Numbered from the stretch's first letter, positions 25,557 through 35,547 are shown. The stretch is 64,000 nucleotides of DNA from Mesorhizobium sp. NZP2298 (GCF_013170825.1 NZ_CP033365.1:5220001-5284000); one strand, 5' to 3'. The notes: a model not told the origin generated them from the letters alone. Numbers and translations: made by a program.

Positions 25557-26369
25557 ATGACATCAGCCCAAACTTCCGCCGGCAGTCTTATCCGCGAATG
25601 GCGCACGCGACGCCGCATGAGCCAGCTCGACCTCGCCATGGAGGCCGAGATTTCGCAGCGGCACCTGAGTTTTGTCGAGAGCGGACGCGCCGCGCCCTCG
25701 CGCGATATGGTGCTGCATCTGGCCGAGCAGCTTTCGATCCCGCTGCGGCAACGCAATCAATTGCTGCTGGCCGCGGGCTTTGCGCCGAGCTTCAGCGAAC
25801 GGCCGCTCACCGACACGACGCTGGCGCCCGCGATGGCGGCGGTCGAGACCGTGCTCAAAGGGCATGAACCGTTCCCGGCACTGGCCGTCGACCGGCACTG
25901 GAACCTGGTTTCGGCCAATGCCGCGATCGCTCCGTTCCTTGTCGATGTCAGCGAGGCTTCCCTGCTGGCGCCACCAGTCAATGTGCTTCGCCTTTCCCTG
26001 CACCCCGGCGGCATCGCACCGCGCATCGTCAATCTCCAGGAATGGCGCACGCATCTGCTGGAGCGCCTCAAGCACCAGAACGATGCGACCGGCGACCCGG
26101 TGCTGGTCGAACTGGAGCACGAGTTGCGCGGTTATCCTTCCGGCCTCAAAGGCGGCCGGCCGGCACCCGTCGAGCCGAACGCCATCGTGCATCCGCTCAG
26201 GCTTGCCCATGGCGATCAGGTGCTGTCGTTCATCAGCACCATCACCGTGTTCGGCACACCGCTCGACGTGACCTTGTCGGAACTGGCGATCGAATCCTTC
26301 TTCCCGGCGGATGAGCAGACACGCGCCGTGCTGCTGCGGCTGGCGAAGGAGCGCGGCGAGCGGTCCTGA
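25557..26369 (+). CDS. XRE-family regulator with MmyB-like ligand-binding domain
   Basis: 270 residues. Residues about 9-63 form an XRE helix-turn-helix (LIREWRTRRRMSQLDLAMEA, then SQRHLSFVESGRAAPSRDMV). The rest (about 95-260) matches the MmyB-like ligand-binding domain, with ALAVDRHWNLVSANAAIAPF and NVLRLSLHPGGIAPRIVNL; this domain is thought to sense a small hydrophobic ligand. Target genes are unknown. It ends immediately next to the convergent DMT exporter (stop codons adjoin at 26369/26370). Start ATG 25557; a TTG at 25521 is less likely. Confidence 0.88.
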   Translation: MTSAQTSAGSLIREWRTRRRMSQLDLAMEAEISQRHLSFVESGRAAPSRDMVLHLAEQLSIPLRQRNQLLLAAGFAPSFSERPLTDTTLAPAMAAVETVLKGHEPFPALAVDRHWNLVSANAAIAPFLVDVSEASLLAPPVNVLRLSLHPGGIAPRIVNLQEWRTHLLERLKHQNDATGDPVLVELEHELRGYPSGLKGGRPAPVEPNAIVHPLRLAHGDQVLSFISTITVFGTPLDVTLSELAIESFFPADEQTRAVLLRLAKERGERS

Positions 26370-27335
26370 TCAACCCTGAGGCAACATCGCCTTGCGCGTT
26401 CGCCTGCGTTCCAGGCCCAGTTGCCGTTCGCGCCAGATGATGAAGATGCCGGCCGCGACGACAACCAGGCCGCCGACCAGCGTGCTGAGCGAGGTCACGT
26501 CGCCGAAAACGAAATAGCCGACGACGACGCCGAGGATCATCGAGGTGTATTCGAACGGTGCCACCACCGACGCCTCGGCATGGCGATAGGCCGAGGTCAT
26601 CAGGATCTGGCCGAGGCCACCGCAGAAGCCGGCCATGATGAGCAGCGCGGCTTGCACTGGTGTCAGCGACTGCCAACCGAAAGGCAGCGTCAGCAGCGAG
26701 AGCACGCTCGCGGTCGACGAGAACCACAAAACGATGGTCGCTGTCTTCTCCGTCTGCACGAGATTGCGCACAAGCAGCATGGCGACAGCCGAGATCGCCG
26801 CGGCCACCAGCGCGGCCATGACGCCCAGGACCTCCTCGTCGTCGAGCGCTTCATCCGAATTGAGCAGGGTCAGTTCCGGCCAGGAGATGATGAGCACGCC
26901 AATGAGGCCGACAGCGACAGCGCTCCAGCGATAGACGCGGATCGTTTCGCCAAGGAAAACCGAAGAAAACACCACGACGAGCAGCGGCTGCGCATAGTTC
27001 AGGGTGATCGCCTCGGGCAGCGGTAACCTGGTGAGCGCGAAAAAGCCAAGTCCCATGGCACCAACGCCGACGATGCCGCGCGCGACATGGTTGAAGGGAC
27101 GTTTCGTGACGAATGCCGTCGCCAGATGCCCTTTCAATGCCAGGAAGGCAATGATCGGGAAGATGGCGAAGAAGGAGCGGAAGAACACGATCTGCCCGGC
27201 CGGCACCTCGCCGGCCGCCTTGATGCAGGTTTGCATGCCGACAAAAACCGCCACCGAGACGATCTTGAGCGCGATGCCCCTCAGCGTACCGTGGCCGCCC
27301 GTCGTTCCTGGTTCCGCCCCCGCCCCTGATGTCAC
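26370..27335 (-). CDS. DMT-superfamily (EamA) transporter
   Basis: 321 residues with ten predicted transmembrane helices arranged as two EamA repeats (about 15-155 and 175-300). It begins with GTG at 27335, which overlaps the TGA stop of the upstream CoxL-type gene in the form GTGA, so translation is coupled; this GTG is the first start codon after the coupling junction. Segments such as LPLPEAITLNYAQPLLVVVF and HAEASVVAPFEYTSMILGVV are typical of drug/metabolite exporters of the RhaT/EamA type. Substrate is unknown, but coupling to a molybdoenzyme suggests export or import of that enzyme's substrate or product. Confidence 0.9.
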   Translation of the reverse strand: MTSGAGAEPGTTGGHGTLRGIALKIVSVAVFVGMQTCIKAAGEVPAGQIVFFRSFFAIFPIIAFLALKGHLATAFVTKRPFNHVARGIVGVGAMGLGFFALTRLPLPEAITLNYAQPLLVVVFSSVFLGETIRVYRWSAVAVGLIGVLIISWPELTLLNSDEALDDEEVLGVMAALVAAAISAVAMLLVRNLVQTEKTATIVLWFSSTASVLSLLTLPFGWQSLTPVQAALLIMAGFCGGLGQILMTSAYRHAEASVVAPFEYTSMILGVVVGYFVFGDVTSLSTLVGGLVVVAAGIFIIWRERQLGLERRRTRKAMLPQG

Positions 27336-29638
27336 GTTGGCGATGCACCCCTGATCGTGGCCCAGATGCGCGCCGGCGTTGCAGGCATCTCGATATGCCG
27401 GATGCCGTAGGCACGCCACAGCGCGTCGGTCACCGCGTTGAGCGCGGCCGGCGTCGAACCGATCGTGCCGGCCTCGCCCGCGCCCTTGATGCCGAGCGCA
27501 TTGGTGGTCGACGGCACGTTGCGGGTCTCGAAATGGAAGAACGGAAAATTGTCTGCGCGCGGCATGGCATAGTCCATGAAGCTCGCCGTCAGCAATTGTC
27601 CATCCTCGCCATAAATGGTTTCCTCGGTCAGCGCCTGGCCGATGCCTTGCACGACGCCGCCATGTACCTGGCCGGCGAGCAGGATCGGATTCACGGTAAC
27701 ACCGAAATCGTCGACAATCGTGTAACGCACGATGTCGGTCGTGCCGGTGTCGGGGTCGATCTCGACCTCGCAGATATGGGTGCCGTTCGGATAGGTGCAT
27801 TCGTCCTGGACGAACTCGCCGAAACCCTTGAGATCATCAGGGGTTTTCGCGGCCTTGGCGATGCTGGAAAAATCGATCGTGCGGTCGGTACCGACGATGC
27901 GGGCAACCCCGTCGGCCAGTTCGATATCGCCTGCCGAGGCTTCCAGCTCGTCGGCCGCGATGCGCTTGATCTTGTTGGCCAGGTCCTCGCCCGCGCGGGA
28001 GGCCGATACACCCCCCAATGGAATGGACCGTGAGCCGCCGGTACCGCCGCCGGCCTTCAATTCGTCGGTGTCGCCCTGGCGGACATGGATCTTGTCGATG
28101 TCGAGATTGAGCTTTTCCGACAGGAACTGTGCATAGGCGGTGGCATGCCCCTGCCCGTTCGTCTGGGTGCCGATCTTGAGCGTCACCGTGCCGTCGCCGT
28201 TGAGTTCGACAAAGGCCGGTTCGGAGCCAGGAAAGGCGCAAGCCTCGATATAGGTCGCCATGCCGATGCCGCGGATCTTGCCGGCGGTCTTCGCCTGCTC
28301 CAGCCGCTGCGCAAACGTCTTCCACTCAGACCGTTCGATGGCGCGGTCCATATGGCCTTCGAATTCACCATTGTCGTACAGGCGGCCGGTCTGCGTGCGA
28401 TAAGGGAATTGCTCCGGTCGGATGAAGTTGCGGCGGCGGATTTCGTCGACAGGCAGGCCGAGATCATGGGCGCAGGCATCGACCAGCTTTTCCAGCAAGA
28501 ACGCCGCTTCGGGCCGGCCGGCCCCGCGATAGGCGTCGACCGGGCAGGTGTTGGTGTAGAGGCCGGTCACCGAGACATCGAGCGCCTGGATGTCATAGAC
28601 GCCGGTCGACATGGTGACGCCGATATAGGGAATGAACGGGCCGTATTGCGAGACATAGGCGCCGATATTGGCGAGCAGCGCGACCTTCATGCCGAGGAAG
28701 CGACCATCCTTGTCCATGGCCATTTCAGCCGTAACGGCGTTGTCACGGCCTTGCGCGTCGGTGAGGAAATGTTCGGTCCGGTCGCCGGCCCATTTCACCG
28801 GGCGGCCGAGCCGTTTCGCAGCCTCGAGCACCAACGGATATTCCCGGTAGACGAAGCTCTTCGGCCCGAACCCGCCGCCGACATCGGGCGTGATGACGCG
28901 CAGTTGGTCCTTCTTGATCTTGAACAGGTTGGCCAGGATGTACTGCATGGAATGCACGCCCTGAGACCCGGTGGTCAGCACCAAGCGGTTCTCCCCGACA
29001 TTCCATTCGCCTATCGCCGAGCGCGGCTCCATGTAGTTGCAGACCAGCCGGTTGTTGACGAATTCGATGCGGGTGACATGGGCCGCCCTGGCGAAGGCCG
29101 CCTTCGTCTTCGCCTTGTCGCCCATGTGGTAGGTGAAGGCACGGTTGGAGCCCAGTTCCGGCCAGACCAGCGGCGTGCCTTCGGCAAGTGCCGTCGCCGT
29201 GCCTGAAGCGGCGTCCTCGCCGTCGTAGTCGACATCGATCAGTTCGGCGGCATCCTGCGCCAGGGCACGGCTGTCGGCGACCACAAAAGCAACGGCATCG
29301 CCGACATAGTTGACGCGGTCCCGGCACAGGATCGGAATGTCGCGCGTCGGCGCCTTGGTGCCGTCCGGCTGTGCCTGCATGACACCGGACTTGAGATCGC
29401 CAAGATGAGCGAGATCCTTGCCGGTCAGCACCAGATGGACACCGGGTGCCTGCCTTGCCGCTTCAGTCGAGCCGATTCTGAAGCTTGCCTTGGCGACCGG
29501 CGAGCGCAGGACATAGCCATGCACGACGCCGGCCGGCTTGATATCATCGGTATAGCGGCCCTGTCCCTGGATGAATGCCGCATCCTCGCGCCGCAGCACG
29601 GAAGCGCCCATGCCGAATTTCGGTGTGACGACGGTCAT
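27332..29638 (-). CDS. Xanthine dehydrogenase-family molybdopterin-binding subunit (CoxL form II-like)
   Basis: 768 residues. An N-terminal aldehyde oxidase/xanthine dehydrogenase a/b hammerhead domain (about 20-130) is followed by the molybdopterin-binding domains. The active-site loop reads AYRGAGR (near residue 369), characteristic of form II CoxL-like proteins, not the AYRCSFR of true aerobic CO dehydrogenase. The GAGEAG segment near residue 720 holds the conserved catalytic Glu. Form II enzymes oxidise unknown heterocycles or aldehydes. No medium (FAD) or small (2Fe-2S) subunit gene is adjacent, so this large subunit is an orphan. The start at 29638 has a GAGG ribosome site. The gene overlaps the downstream DMT exporter by GTGA. 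Confidence 0.93.
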   Translation of the reverse strand: MTVVTPKFGMGASVLRREDAAFIQGQGRYTDDIKPAGVVHGYVLRSPVAKASFRIGSTEAARQAPGVHLVLTGKDLAHLGDLKSGVMQAQPDGTKAPTRDIPILCRDRVNYVGDAVAFVVADSRALAQDAAELIDVDYDGEDAASGTATALAEGTPLVWPELGSNRAFTYHMGDKAKTKAAFARAAHVTRIEFVNNRLVCNYMEPRSAIGEWNVGENRLVLTTGSQGVHSMQYILANLFKIKKDQLRVITPDVGGGFGPKSFVYREYPLVLEAAKRLGRPVKWAGDRTEHFLTDAQGRDNAVTAEMAMDKDGRFLGMKVALLANIGAYVSQYGPFIPYIGVTMSTGVYDIQALDVSVTGLYTNTCPVDAYRGAGRPEAAFLLEKLVDACAHDLGLPVDEIRRRNFIRPEQFPYRTQTGRLYDNGEFEGHMDRAIERSEWKTFAQRLEQAKTAGKIRGIGMATYIEACAFPGSEPAFVELNGDGTVTLKIGTQTNGQGHATAYAQFLSEKLNLDIDKIHVRQGDTDELKAGGGTGGSRSIPLGGVSASRAGEDLANKIKRIAADELEASAGDIELADGVARIVGTDRTIDFSSIAKAAKTPDDLKGFGEFVQDECTYPNGTHICEVEIDPDTGTTDIVRYTIVDDFGVTVNPILLAGQVHGGVVQGIGQALTEETIYGEDGQLLTASFMDYAMPRADNFPFFHFETRNVPSTTNALGIKGAGEAGTIGSTPAALNAVTDALWRAYGIRHIEMPATPARIWATIRGASPT

Positions 29639-29792
29639 GGCTGCCTCGTGATGATGTGGAGAATGAACGCCTGAAATAGGCATCGGTTGAGTTTTGTCGA
29701 GGGATCGTTTCGTGTAAAGAGCGCGGACTTCAAATTTCTTGGACCAGCGGGAACTGTCCGCTTCCAACGCAATCGACAGGAAAAACAACGGA

Positions 29793-32438
29793 ATGCGCAC
29801 GGACACCGGCCAGGTCTTCAAGCTGGAAGACTATCGCCCCAACGACTATCTCATTCCGCAGACCAATCTCACCTTCCGCCTTTCGCCCGAGGCCACAATC
29901 GTCACCGCAACGCTGACGATCGAACGCCGCGACGGCGTGTCCGCGGCGGCGCCGTTGGTGCTCGACGGCGACGGACTGATACTCAAGCGCATCGAGATCG
30001 ACGGCCAGAAGGCAAGTCCGGCGGACCTGCTGGTGACACCTGACCAACTCACCATTCTCAAGCCGCCGGCCACGCGCCGCTTCCAGCTGCTCATCGAAAC
30101 CGAACTGGCGCCGGCCGGCAACGAAGCCCTGATGGGTCTCTATCGCTCGAACAACGTCTATTGCACGCAATGCGAGGCCGAGGGCTTCCGCCGCATCACC
30201 TACTTCCTCGATCGGCCCGATATCCTGTCCGTCTACACCGTGCGGATCGAGGCTCTGCGCGACGAGGCGGCGCTGCTCCTGTCCAACGGCAATCCGATCG
30301 ACAAGGGCGATCTCGGCGACGGCTGGCACTATGCCGGATGGCACGACCCCTTCCCCAAGCCGTCCTATCTGTTCGCGCTGGTGGCCGGCAATCTCGGCCA
30401 GGTGGCCGACAGTTTCGTCACCACATCCGGCCGCGAGGTCGAACTCGGCATCTATGTCGAGCCCGGCAAGGAGAAGCTCGCCGGCTACGCGATGGACGCG
30501 CTGAAGCGGTCGATGCGATGGGACGAGGAGGCATTCGGTCGCGAATATGACCTCGACGTCTTCAACATCGTCGCCGTGTCGGACTTCAACATGGGCGCGA
30601 TGGAGAACAAGGGCCTCAACATCTTCAACGACAAATATGTGCTGGCCGATCAGGAGACCGCGACGGACGCCGATTTCGCCAATATCGAGGCGATCATCGC
30701 GCATGAATATTTCCACAATTGGACAGGCAACAGAATCACTTGCCGAGACTGGTTCCAGCTTTGCCTGAAGGAAGGGCTGACGGTTTTCCGCGACCACGAA
30801 TTCTCCGCCGACCAGCGCTCGCGGGCGGTCAAGCGCATCGCCGAAGTGCGCACGCTGAGGGCGCACCAGTTTCCCGAGGACCAGGGTCCGCTGGCGCATC
30901 CGGTGCGGCCGCGCCGCTACCGCGAGATCAACAATTTCTACACGGCGACCGTTTACGAAAAGGGGTCCGAAGTGGTGCGCATGATCCGCACCATCCTTGG
31001 GACGGAAGCCTTTCGCGCCGGCATGGACCTCTATTTCGAGCGGCATGACGGCGAAGCGGCCACGATCGAGGATTTCATCAAGGTGTTCGAGGATGCCTCG
31101 GGCCGCGACCTGTCGCAGTTCGCGCTCTGGTATCATCAGGCAGGTACACCCAATCTGACGGTCAGTACGACGCACAATCCGGCCGCGCGGGAGTTCACGC
31201 TCGAGATCGAGCAGTCGGTGCCGCCCACCCCCTCCGAAAGCCGCAAGCGGTTGATGCATATACCGCTCGCCTTTGGCCTGATCGGCGCCGGCGGCAAGCC
31301 TGTCGAGTATAGCGGGGTCGAGGGCGCCAGCGTTGAGGACGGCGTCATCCATGTCCGCAAGCGCCGCCATATGGTACGCTTTTCAGGCGTTGGGGAACGT
31401 CCGGCCGTGTCGCTCAACCGCGGCTTTTCGGCGCCGGTGACGCTGTCGGTCGAGCAGAAGGCCGACGATCAGTTCTTCCTTGCCCGCCATGACAGCGACG
31501 CCTTCTCGCGCTGGCAAGCCTTCAATACCCTCCTCACCGATGCGCTGATCGCTGCCTTCCGCGAGATCCTTGGCGGCAAGCAGCCTGACTTCACGCCACG
31601 GCTGACCGAGCTTGCCGGCCGCATCGCCGGCGACGAGACGCTGGAGCCCGCCTACCGGGCGCTGGCGCTGGCGCTGCCTGGCGATGCCGATATCGCGCGC
31701 GACATCGGCAAGAACATCGATCCCGACGCCATCCACACGGCCCGACAGGCCCTTGCGCTGGCAATAGCCACGGCGAACCGGGAACTCTTCGCGCAGCTGT
31801 ATGATCGCCTCGTGGACAAGGCCGCGTTCAGCCCGGATGCGACAAGCGCCGGACGACGCGCCCTGCGCAACGTCCTTTTGGACTATCTCTCGCTGCTACC
31901 GGGCGGTGCGGCACTTGCCGCCGGACATTTCCAGTCCGCCACCAACATGACCGACCGCGCTGCCGCGCTTGCCGTGCTCGCGCATCGTCACCATGGTTCG
32001 CCGGAGGCAAACAAAGCGCTGGCGGCTTTCGAAAAGACCTATGCGTCCGACCCCCTGGTCATGGACAAATGGTTCCAGATCCAGGCCAGCGTACCGGGGC
32101 CGCAGGCTGTCGACACGGTTCGTGCCTTGACTGCTCATGCAGGCTTTTCCATGGCAAATCCAAATCGGGTACGCTCGCTGATCGGCACATTCTCCAGTGC
32201 AAACCAGACCGGTTTCCATCGCCCCGACGGCGAAGGCTACCGGTTCTTCGCGCAAACGGTGCTTGAGGTCGAAAAGCGCAATCCGCAAGTGGCGGCAAGG
32301 CTGGCGACGGCACTGAGATCATGGCGTTCGCTCGAACCGGGCCGGCAGGCCAAGGCTAGGGAAGCCCTGCTTTCGATCGCCAATGCCGAAAACCTGTCGG
32401 CGGATCTGCGCGATATTGTCGAGCGCACGCTGGCCTAG
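29793..32438 (+). CDS. pepN: Aminopeptidase N
   Basis: 881 residues, the bacterial PepN length. A zinc M1 metallopeptidase that removes N-terminal residues from peptides in the cytosol. The exopeptidase motif GAMEN is at 268-272. The zinc/catalytic HEYFH (HExxH) is at 304-308 and is followed about 19 residues on by the third zinc ligand in KEGLTVFRD. The DUF3458 and C-terminal helical domains complete the PepN architecture. It is divergent from the CoxL-type gene over 154 bases. The start at 29793 was chosen because the family N-terminus MRTDTGQVFKLEDYRPNDYL begins there; the frame extends 18 codons further. Confidence 0.96.
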   Translation: MRTDTGQVFKLEDYRPNDYLIPQTNLTFRLSPEATIVTATLTIERRDGVSAAAPLVLDGDGLILKRIEIDGQKASPADLLVTPDQLTILKPPATRRFQLLIETELAPAGNEALMGLYRSNNVYCTQCEAEGFRRITYFLDRPDILSVYTVRIEALRDEAALLLSNGNPIDKGDLGDGWHYAGWHDPFPKPSYLFALVAGNLGQVADSFVTTSGREVELGIYVEPGKEKLAGYAMDALKRSMRWDEEAFGREYDLDVFNIVAVSDFNMGAMENKGLNIFNDKYVLADQETATDADFANIEAIIAHEYFHNWTGNRITCRDWFQLCLKEGLTVFRDHEFSADQRSRAVKRIAEVRTLRAHQFPEDQGPLAHPVRPRRYREINNFYTATVYEKGSEVVRMIRTILGTEAFRAGMDLYFERHDGEAATIEDFIKVFEDASGRDLSQFALWYHQAGTPNLTVSTTHNPAAREFTLEIEQSVPPTPSESRKRLMHIPLAFGLIGAGGKPVEYSGVEGASVEDGVIHVRKRRHMVRFSGVGERPAVSLNRGFSAPVTLSVEQKADDQFFLARHDSDAFSRWQAFNTLLTDALIAAFREILGGKQPDFTPRLTELAGRIAGDETLEPAYRALALALPGDADIARDIGKNIDPDAIHTARQALALAIATANRELFAQLYDRLVDKAAFSPDATSAGRRALRNVLLDYLSLLPGGAALAAGHFQSATNMTDRAAALAVLAHRHHGSPEANKALAAFEKTYASDPLVMDKWFQIQASVPGPQAVDTVRALTAHAGFSMANPNRVRSLIGTFSSANQTGFHRPDGEGYRFFAQTVLEVEKRNPQVAARLATALRSWRSLEPGRQAKAREALLSIANAENLSADLRDIVERTLA

Positions 32439-32442
32439 ATAC

Positions 32443-32476
32443 CCTCGGCCTTCTCCCACATGGGAGAGGGCCGAGG
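32443..32476 (+). terminator. Long hairpin after pepN, probable terminator
   Basis: Arms CCTCGGCC-TTCTCCCA and TGGGAGAG-GGCCGAGG pair over 16 bp with one mismatch, 5 bases after the pepN stop. No T-run follows directly; a T-rich tract begins about 25 bases on, so it may instead be an mRNA-stabilising repeat. Confidence 0.5.
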
Positions 32477-32634
32477 CGCGGCGCCTCCAAAACCGATTAT
32501 TTTAGTCGATTTTTAATCTTTTTTCGCCGGACCACTGGACAAGGCGAATCACCTTTGATTCTTTACTGACGATTCGGAAGTGCGGCGTTTGCCGGATCAC
32601 AAAGCAGCATAGGCAAATTCGGGGAGTGCCATTT

Positions 32635-34956
32635 ATGGCGAAGGCGGACGCGTGGGGCGCGCCCGGTGGGATGGCTTTTGCGCGTCGCGAGACGCGCGGC
32701 GACGGCCTTGCCGGGAATACGCGGCTCATCGCCGAACCGGCCTACAAGCGGCTTCTGGCCGCCGAACCGCTGCTGCGCCGGTCGATACCGGCCCTCATCA
32801 TCATCTTCCTGCTCGTCATCGCGGCGCTTCGCGTGCTGTCGCTGATGAACGAGCGCGACGACGTCGAGCGTGATGCCAAGGCGATCCTGACACTGGCGGC
32901 GGGCCAACTGGCCAGCTCTCTTGCCACCACTTCGGACCCCCTGCCCGGCGCCATCCAGGACCTGCTGGAGACCACCAGCCGTCAGGGCGCGATGGGCCGC
33001 AGCCATGTGCTCGTCATCACCGACAGCGCCTTCAAGATCACCGCGGTGACGCCGCGCTCGATCCCCTGGCAAGGCCATTCGCTCGACGGCCTCGTCCAGG
33101 GCGGCCAGCCACTATTCATGTTCGGCGACCGCGCTGGCGTCATGGAGGTCAGCATCGGCGGCCAGGACTGGTATGCCGCGGTCAGCGTCGCCAAGGATCG
33201 GAAGGGAGCAGCGGCGGCTCTGGTGCCGCAGGACGCAGTCTTCGACACATGGCGCAAGACCGTCTCGCTCAACGTCACGCTGTTCGTGCTGACGGCCGGC
33301 GTCCTGATCATCATCCTCTATGCCTATTTCGGGCAGGCGGCGCGCGCACAGGCCGCCGACCGCATCTACCTCGAAGCGCACCAGCGCATCGACATGGCGT
33401 TGGTCCGCGGCCGCTGCGGCCTGTGGGACTGGGACATGGTACGCGGCAAGATGTACTGGTCGCGCTCGATGTACGACATGCTGGGCTACGAGCCCTGCGA
33501 GACGATGCTGTCCTTCGGCGAGGTCGACGAGATTATCCATCCCGAGGACGGCGACCTGTTCGACCTCGCCAACAGAATTGTCGCCCGCGAGATCGACCAC
33601 ATCGACCAGGTGTTCCGGATGCGGCATGCCGATGGCCAATGGGTGTGGATGCGTGCCCGTGCACAGGTCATGGATCCGGAAGCGCCGGAAATCCAGCTTA
33701 TCGGCATCGCCGTCGACGTCACCGAGCAGCGCCATCTGGCGCTGCGGTCCGAGGCGGCCGACCTTCGCCTCAGGACCGCGATCGAGAACATCAATGAATC
33801 CTTCGTGCTGTGGGATTCGACGCAGCGGCTGATCATGTGCAACTCCAAATACCAACAGGACAACGGGCTCTCGGATCGCGACGTGATGCCAGGCGTGACG
33901 CGCGCTTCCCTGGAAGAGCGCATGCTGGCCTTTGCTTCCGAGCGCAGGCTTGCCAACACCAATGGTCCGCAAGGCGGCGCCACTTTCGAACGGCAGCTGT
34001 CCGACGGCCGCTGGCTGCAGGTCAACGAACTCAAGACCAGGGATGGAGGCATCGTCTCTGTCGGCTCCGACATCACCCAGATCAAGCTGCATCAGGAGAA
34101 ACTGGTCGACAGCGAACGCCGGCTGATGGCGACGATCCATGATCTCAGCCTCGCCCGCCGGGCCGAGGAGGAACGGTCTCGCGAACTGGTCGACCTCAAC
34201 CGCAAATATATGAAGGAAACCGAGCGCGCCGAAGCGGCGAACCGGGCCAAATCCGAATTCCTGGCCAACATGTCGCATGAATTGCGTACACCGCTGAACG
34301 CCATCATCGGCTTCTCCGAATTGATGGAACAGGGGCTGTTCGGCCCGCTAGGGTCGGAGCGCTACGAGGAGTACGCAACCGACATCAACAGCAGTGGCAA
34401 ATATCTGCTCGGCGTGATCAACGATATTCTCGACATGTCCAAGATCGAAGCCGGCCAGTTCTCGCTGGACCAGGAACAGATCGACCTCGGGCCGCTGATC
34501 AGCGAGACGGTGCGTGTCGTCTCGCTACAGGCCGCGCAGAAAGCGATCACCGTGGAGACACGCATCGCCGACGCGCTGACCTTGTTCGCCGATCGCCGCG
34601 CGATCAAGCAGATCGTCATCAACCTCCTGTCCAACGCGGTGAAGTTCACCGGCCAGGGCGGCCACATATCGGTCAGGGCCCGCAACACGTCGGCAGCCCT
34701 GGTGCTGACCATCGAGGACAATGGCTGCGGCATCCCGAAGGAGGCGCTCGGCAAGCTCGGACGGCCCTTCGAACAGGTGCAGAACCAGTTTTCCAAGAAC
34801 CATGCCGGATCAGGCCTTGGCCTCGCCATCTCGCGCTCGTTGGCCGAGCTCCAGGGCGGCGCGCTGAAGATCCGTTCGACCGAAGGCGTCGGCACGATCG
34901 TGTCGGTGCGCATTCCGGTGAAGAAGGCGCCGGCGGCGGTCAGGGCCGCCGCTTGA
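32635..34956 (+). CDS. PAS-domain sensor histidine kinase, PleC-like
   Basis: 773 residues. Membrane segments at about 48-70 and 210-235 enclose a periplasmic sensor loop. PAS domains follow at about 255-365 and 385-490 (first PAS with GRCGLWDWDMVRGKMYWSRS). The HisKA box NMSHELRTPLNAIIGFSELM has phospho-acceptor His548, and the catalytic ATPase has DNGCGIP and GSGLGLAISRSLAEL. The H-box sequence and its FGPLGSERYEEYATDI continuation are typical of PleC/DivJ-type kinases that control cell-cycle and polarity in alphaproteobacteria. No response regulator is adjacent, as for pleC elsewhere. Start: ATG 32635, with GGGGAG 9 bases upstream; GTG 32626 would lie immediately on that site. Confidence 0.9.
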   Translation: MAKADAWGAPGGMAFARRETRGDGLAGNTRLIAEPAYKRLLAAEPLLRRSIPALIIIFLLVIAALRVLSLMNERDDVERDAKAILTLAAGQLASSLATTSDPLPGAIQDLLETTSRQGAMGRSHVLVITDSAFKITAVTPRSIPWQGHSLDGLVQGGQPLFMFGDRAGVMEVSIGGQDWYAAVSVAKDRKGAAAALVPQDAVFDTWRKTVSLNVTLFVLTAGVLIIILYAYFGQAARAQAADRIYLEAHQRIDMALVRGRCGLWDWDMVRGKMYWSRSMYDMLGYEPCETMLSFGEVDEIIHPEDGDLFDLANRIVAREIDHIDQVFRMRHADGQWVWMRARAQVMDPEAPEIQLIGIAVDVTEQRHLALRSEAADLRLRTAIENINESFVLWDSTQRLIMCNSKYQQDNGLSDRDVMPGVTRASLEERMLAFASERRLANTNGPQGGATFERQLSDGRWLQVNELKTRDGGIVSVGSDITQIKLHQEKLVDSERRLMATIHDLSLARRAEEERSRELVDLNRKYMKETERAEAANRAKSEFLANMSHELRTPLNAIIGFSELMEQGLFGPLGSERYEEYATDINSSGKYLLGVINDILDMSKIEAGQFSLDQEQIDLGPLISETVRVVSLQAAQKAITVETRIADALTLFADRRAIKQIVINLLSNAVKFTGQGGHISVRARNTSAALVLTIEDNGCGIPKEALGKLGRPFEQVQNQFSKNHAGSGLGLAISRSLAELQGGALKIRSTEGVGTIVSVRIPVKKAPAAVRAAA

Positions 34957-35001
34957 GCGGCAGGCTCCGAGCGATATCGCTGGAGCCTGGATCAAACAAT
35001 C

Positions 35002-35472
35002 TTATTGGACGCTGCCGTCGTCATCCGATTGCCGAGGATGGCCAAAGTGGTGGCCCTTCGGCAGTTCGCTCTTCTCGATCTTGCCGTCATTGTTCTTGTC
35101 GAGCATGGCGAACACCTTCTTCTCGCGACCGGTGATGTCATCCGTGGTCAGCGTGCGGTCGCCCCTGGTGTCGTAACGGGCGATGATGCGCCTGGCCATG
35201 CGTTCGAAGCGCGCCTTCTCCAGCGCGTCAGCGAGTTGGGCGACGGTCAGCTTGCCGCCATTGGCGGCAGCGAGCTTCTTCAGCCGCGCATTCATGGCGT
35301 CCGAAAACTGGTCGAAGGTGATGGCGCCGTCTGAATCGCTCATCGCCTTGTCGAGGCGGGCCATCATGCCGTCGCGCATTTTCGCGCTGGCATTGTTTTC
35401 GGCATAGGCGGTGGTGCCGACGGCGCCGGCAAGTGCTGCGAAGGCAAGGGCAAGCTTGGTTGACTTTCTCAT
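35002..35472 (-). CDS. EF-hand domain exported protein
   Basis: 156 residues. Signal peptide about 1-24 (STKLALAFAALAGAVGTTAYA-EN). The mature part is a calmodulin-like string of EF-hands: one canonical loop DKNNDGKIEKSE near residue 135, one RGDRTLTTDDI-type loop near 113 and a degenerate SDSDGAITFDQF near 48. It probably binds calcium in the periplasm. AGGAGA lies just before ATG 35472; the frame opens further upstream without support. It is convergent with the kinase at 32635 and sits downstream of glnE across a repeat. Confidence 0.85.
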   Translation of the reverse strand: MRKSTKLALAFAALAGAVGTTAYAENNASAKMRDGMMARLDKAMSDSDGAITFDQFSDAMNARLKKLAAANGGKLTVAQLADALEKARFERMARRIIARYDTRGDRTLTTDDITGREKKVFAMLDKNNDGKIEKSELPKGHHFGHPRQSDDDGSVQ

Positions 35473-35547
35473 GGTCTTCTCCTGTTGCATCGTCACCCCC
35501 GATGCGAGAGCGGCGGATCTTCGGTCCTGTTGCCGCTCTATCTCTTT

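Noticed and set aside
27332..29638. Aerobic carbon monoxide dehydrogenase large subunit (form I)
   Set aside because: The active-site loop is AYRGAGR, not AYRCSFR, and the CoxM/CoxS partners are missing.
29730..31370. 546-codon frame opposite aminopeptidase N
   Set aside because: Antisense shadow; pepN motifs are intact on the other strand.
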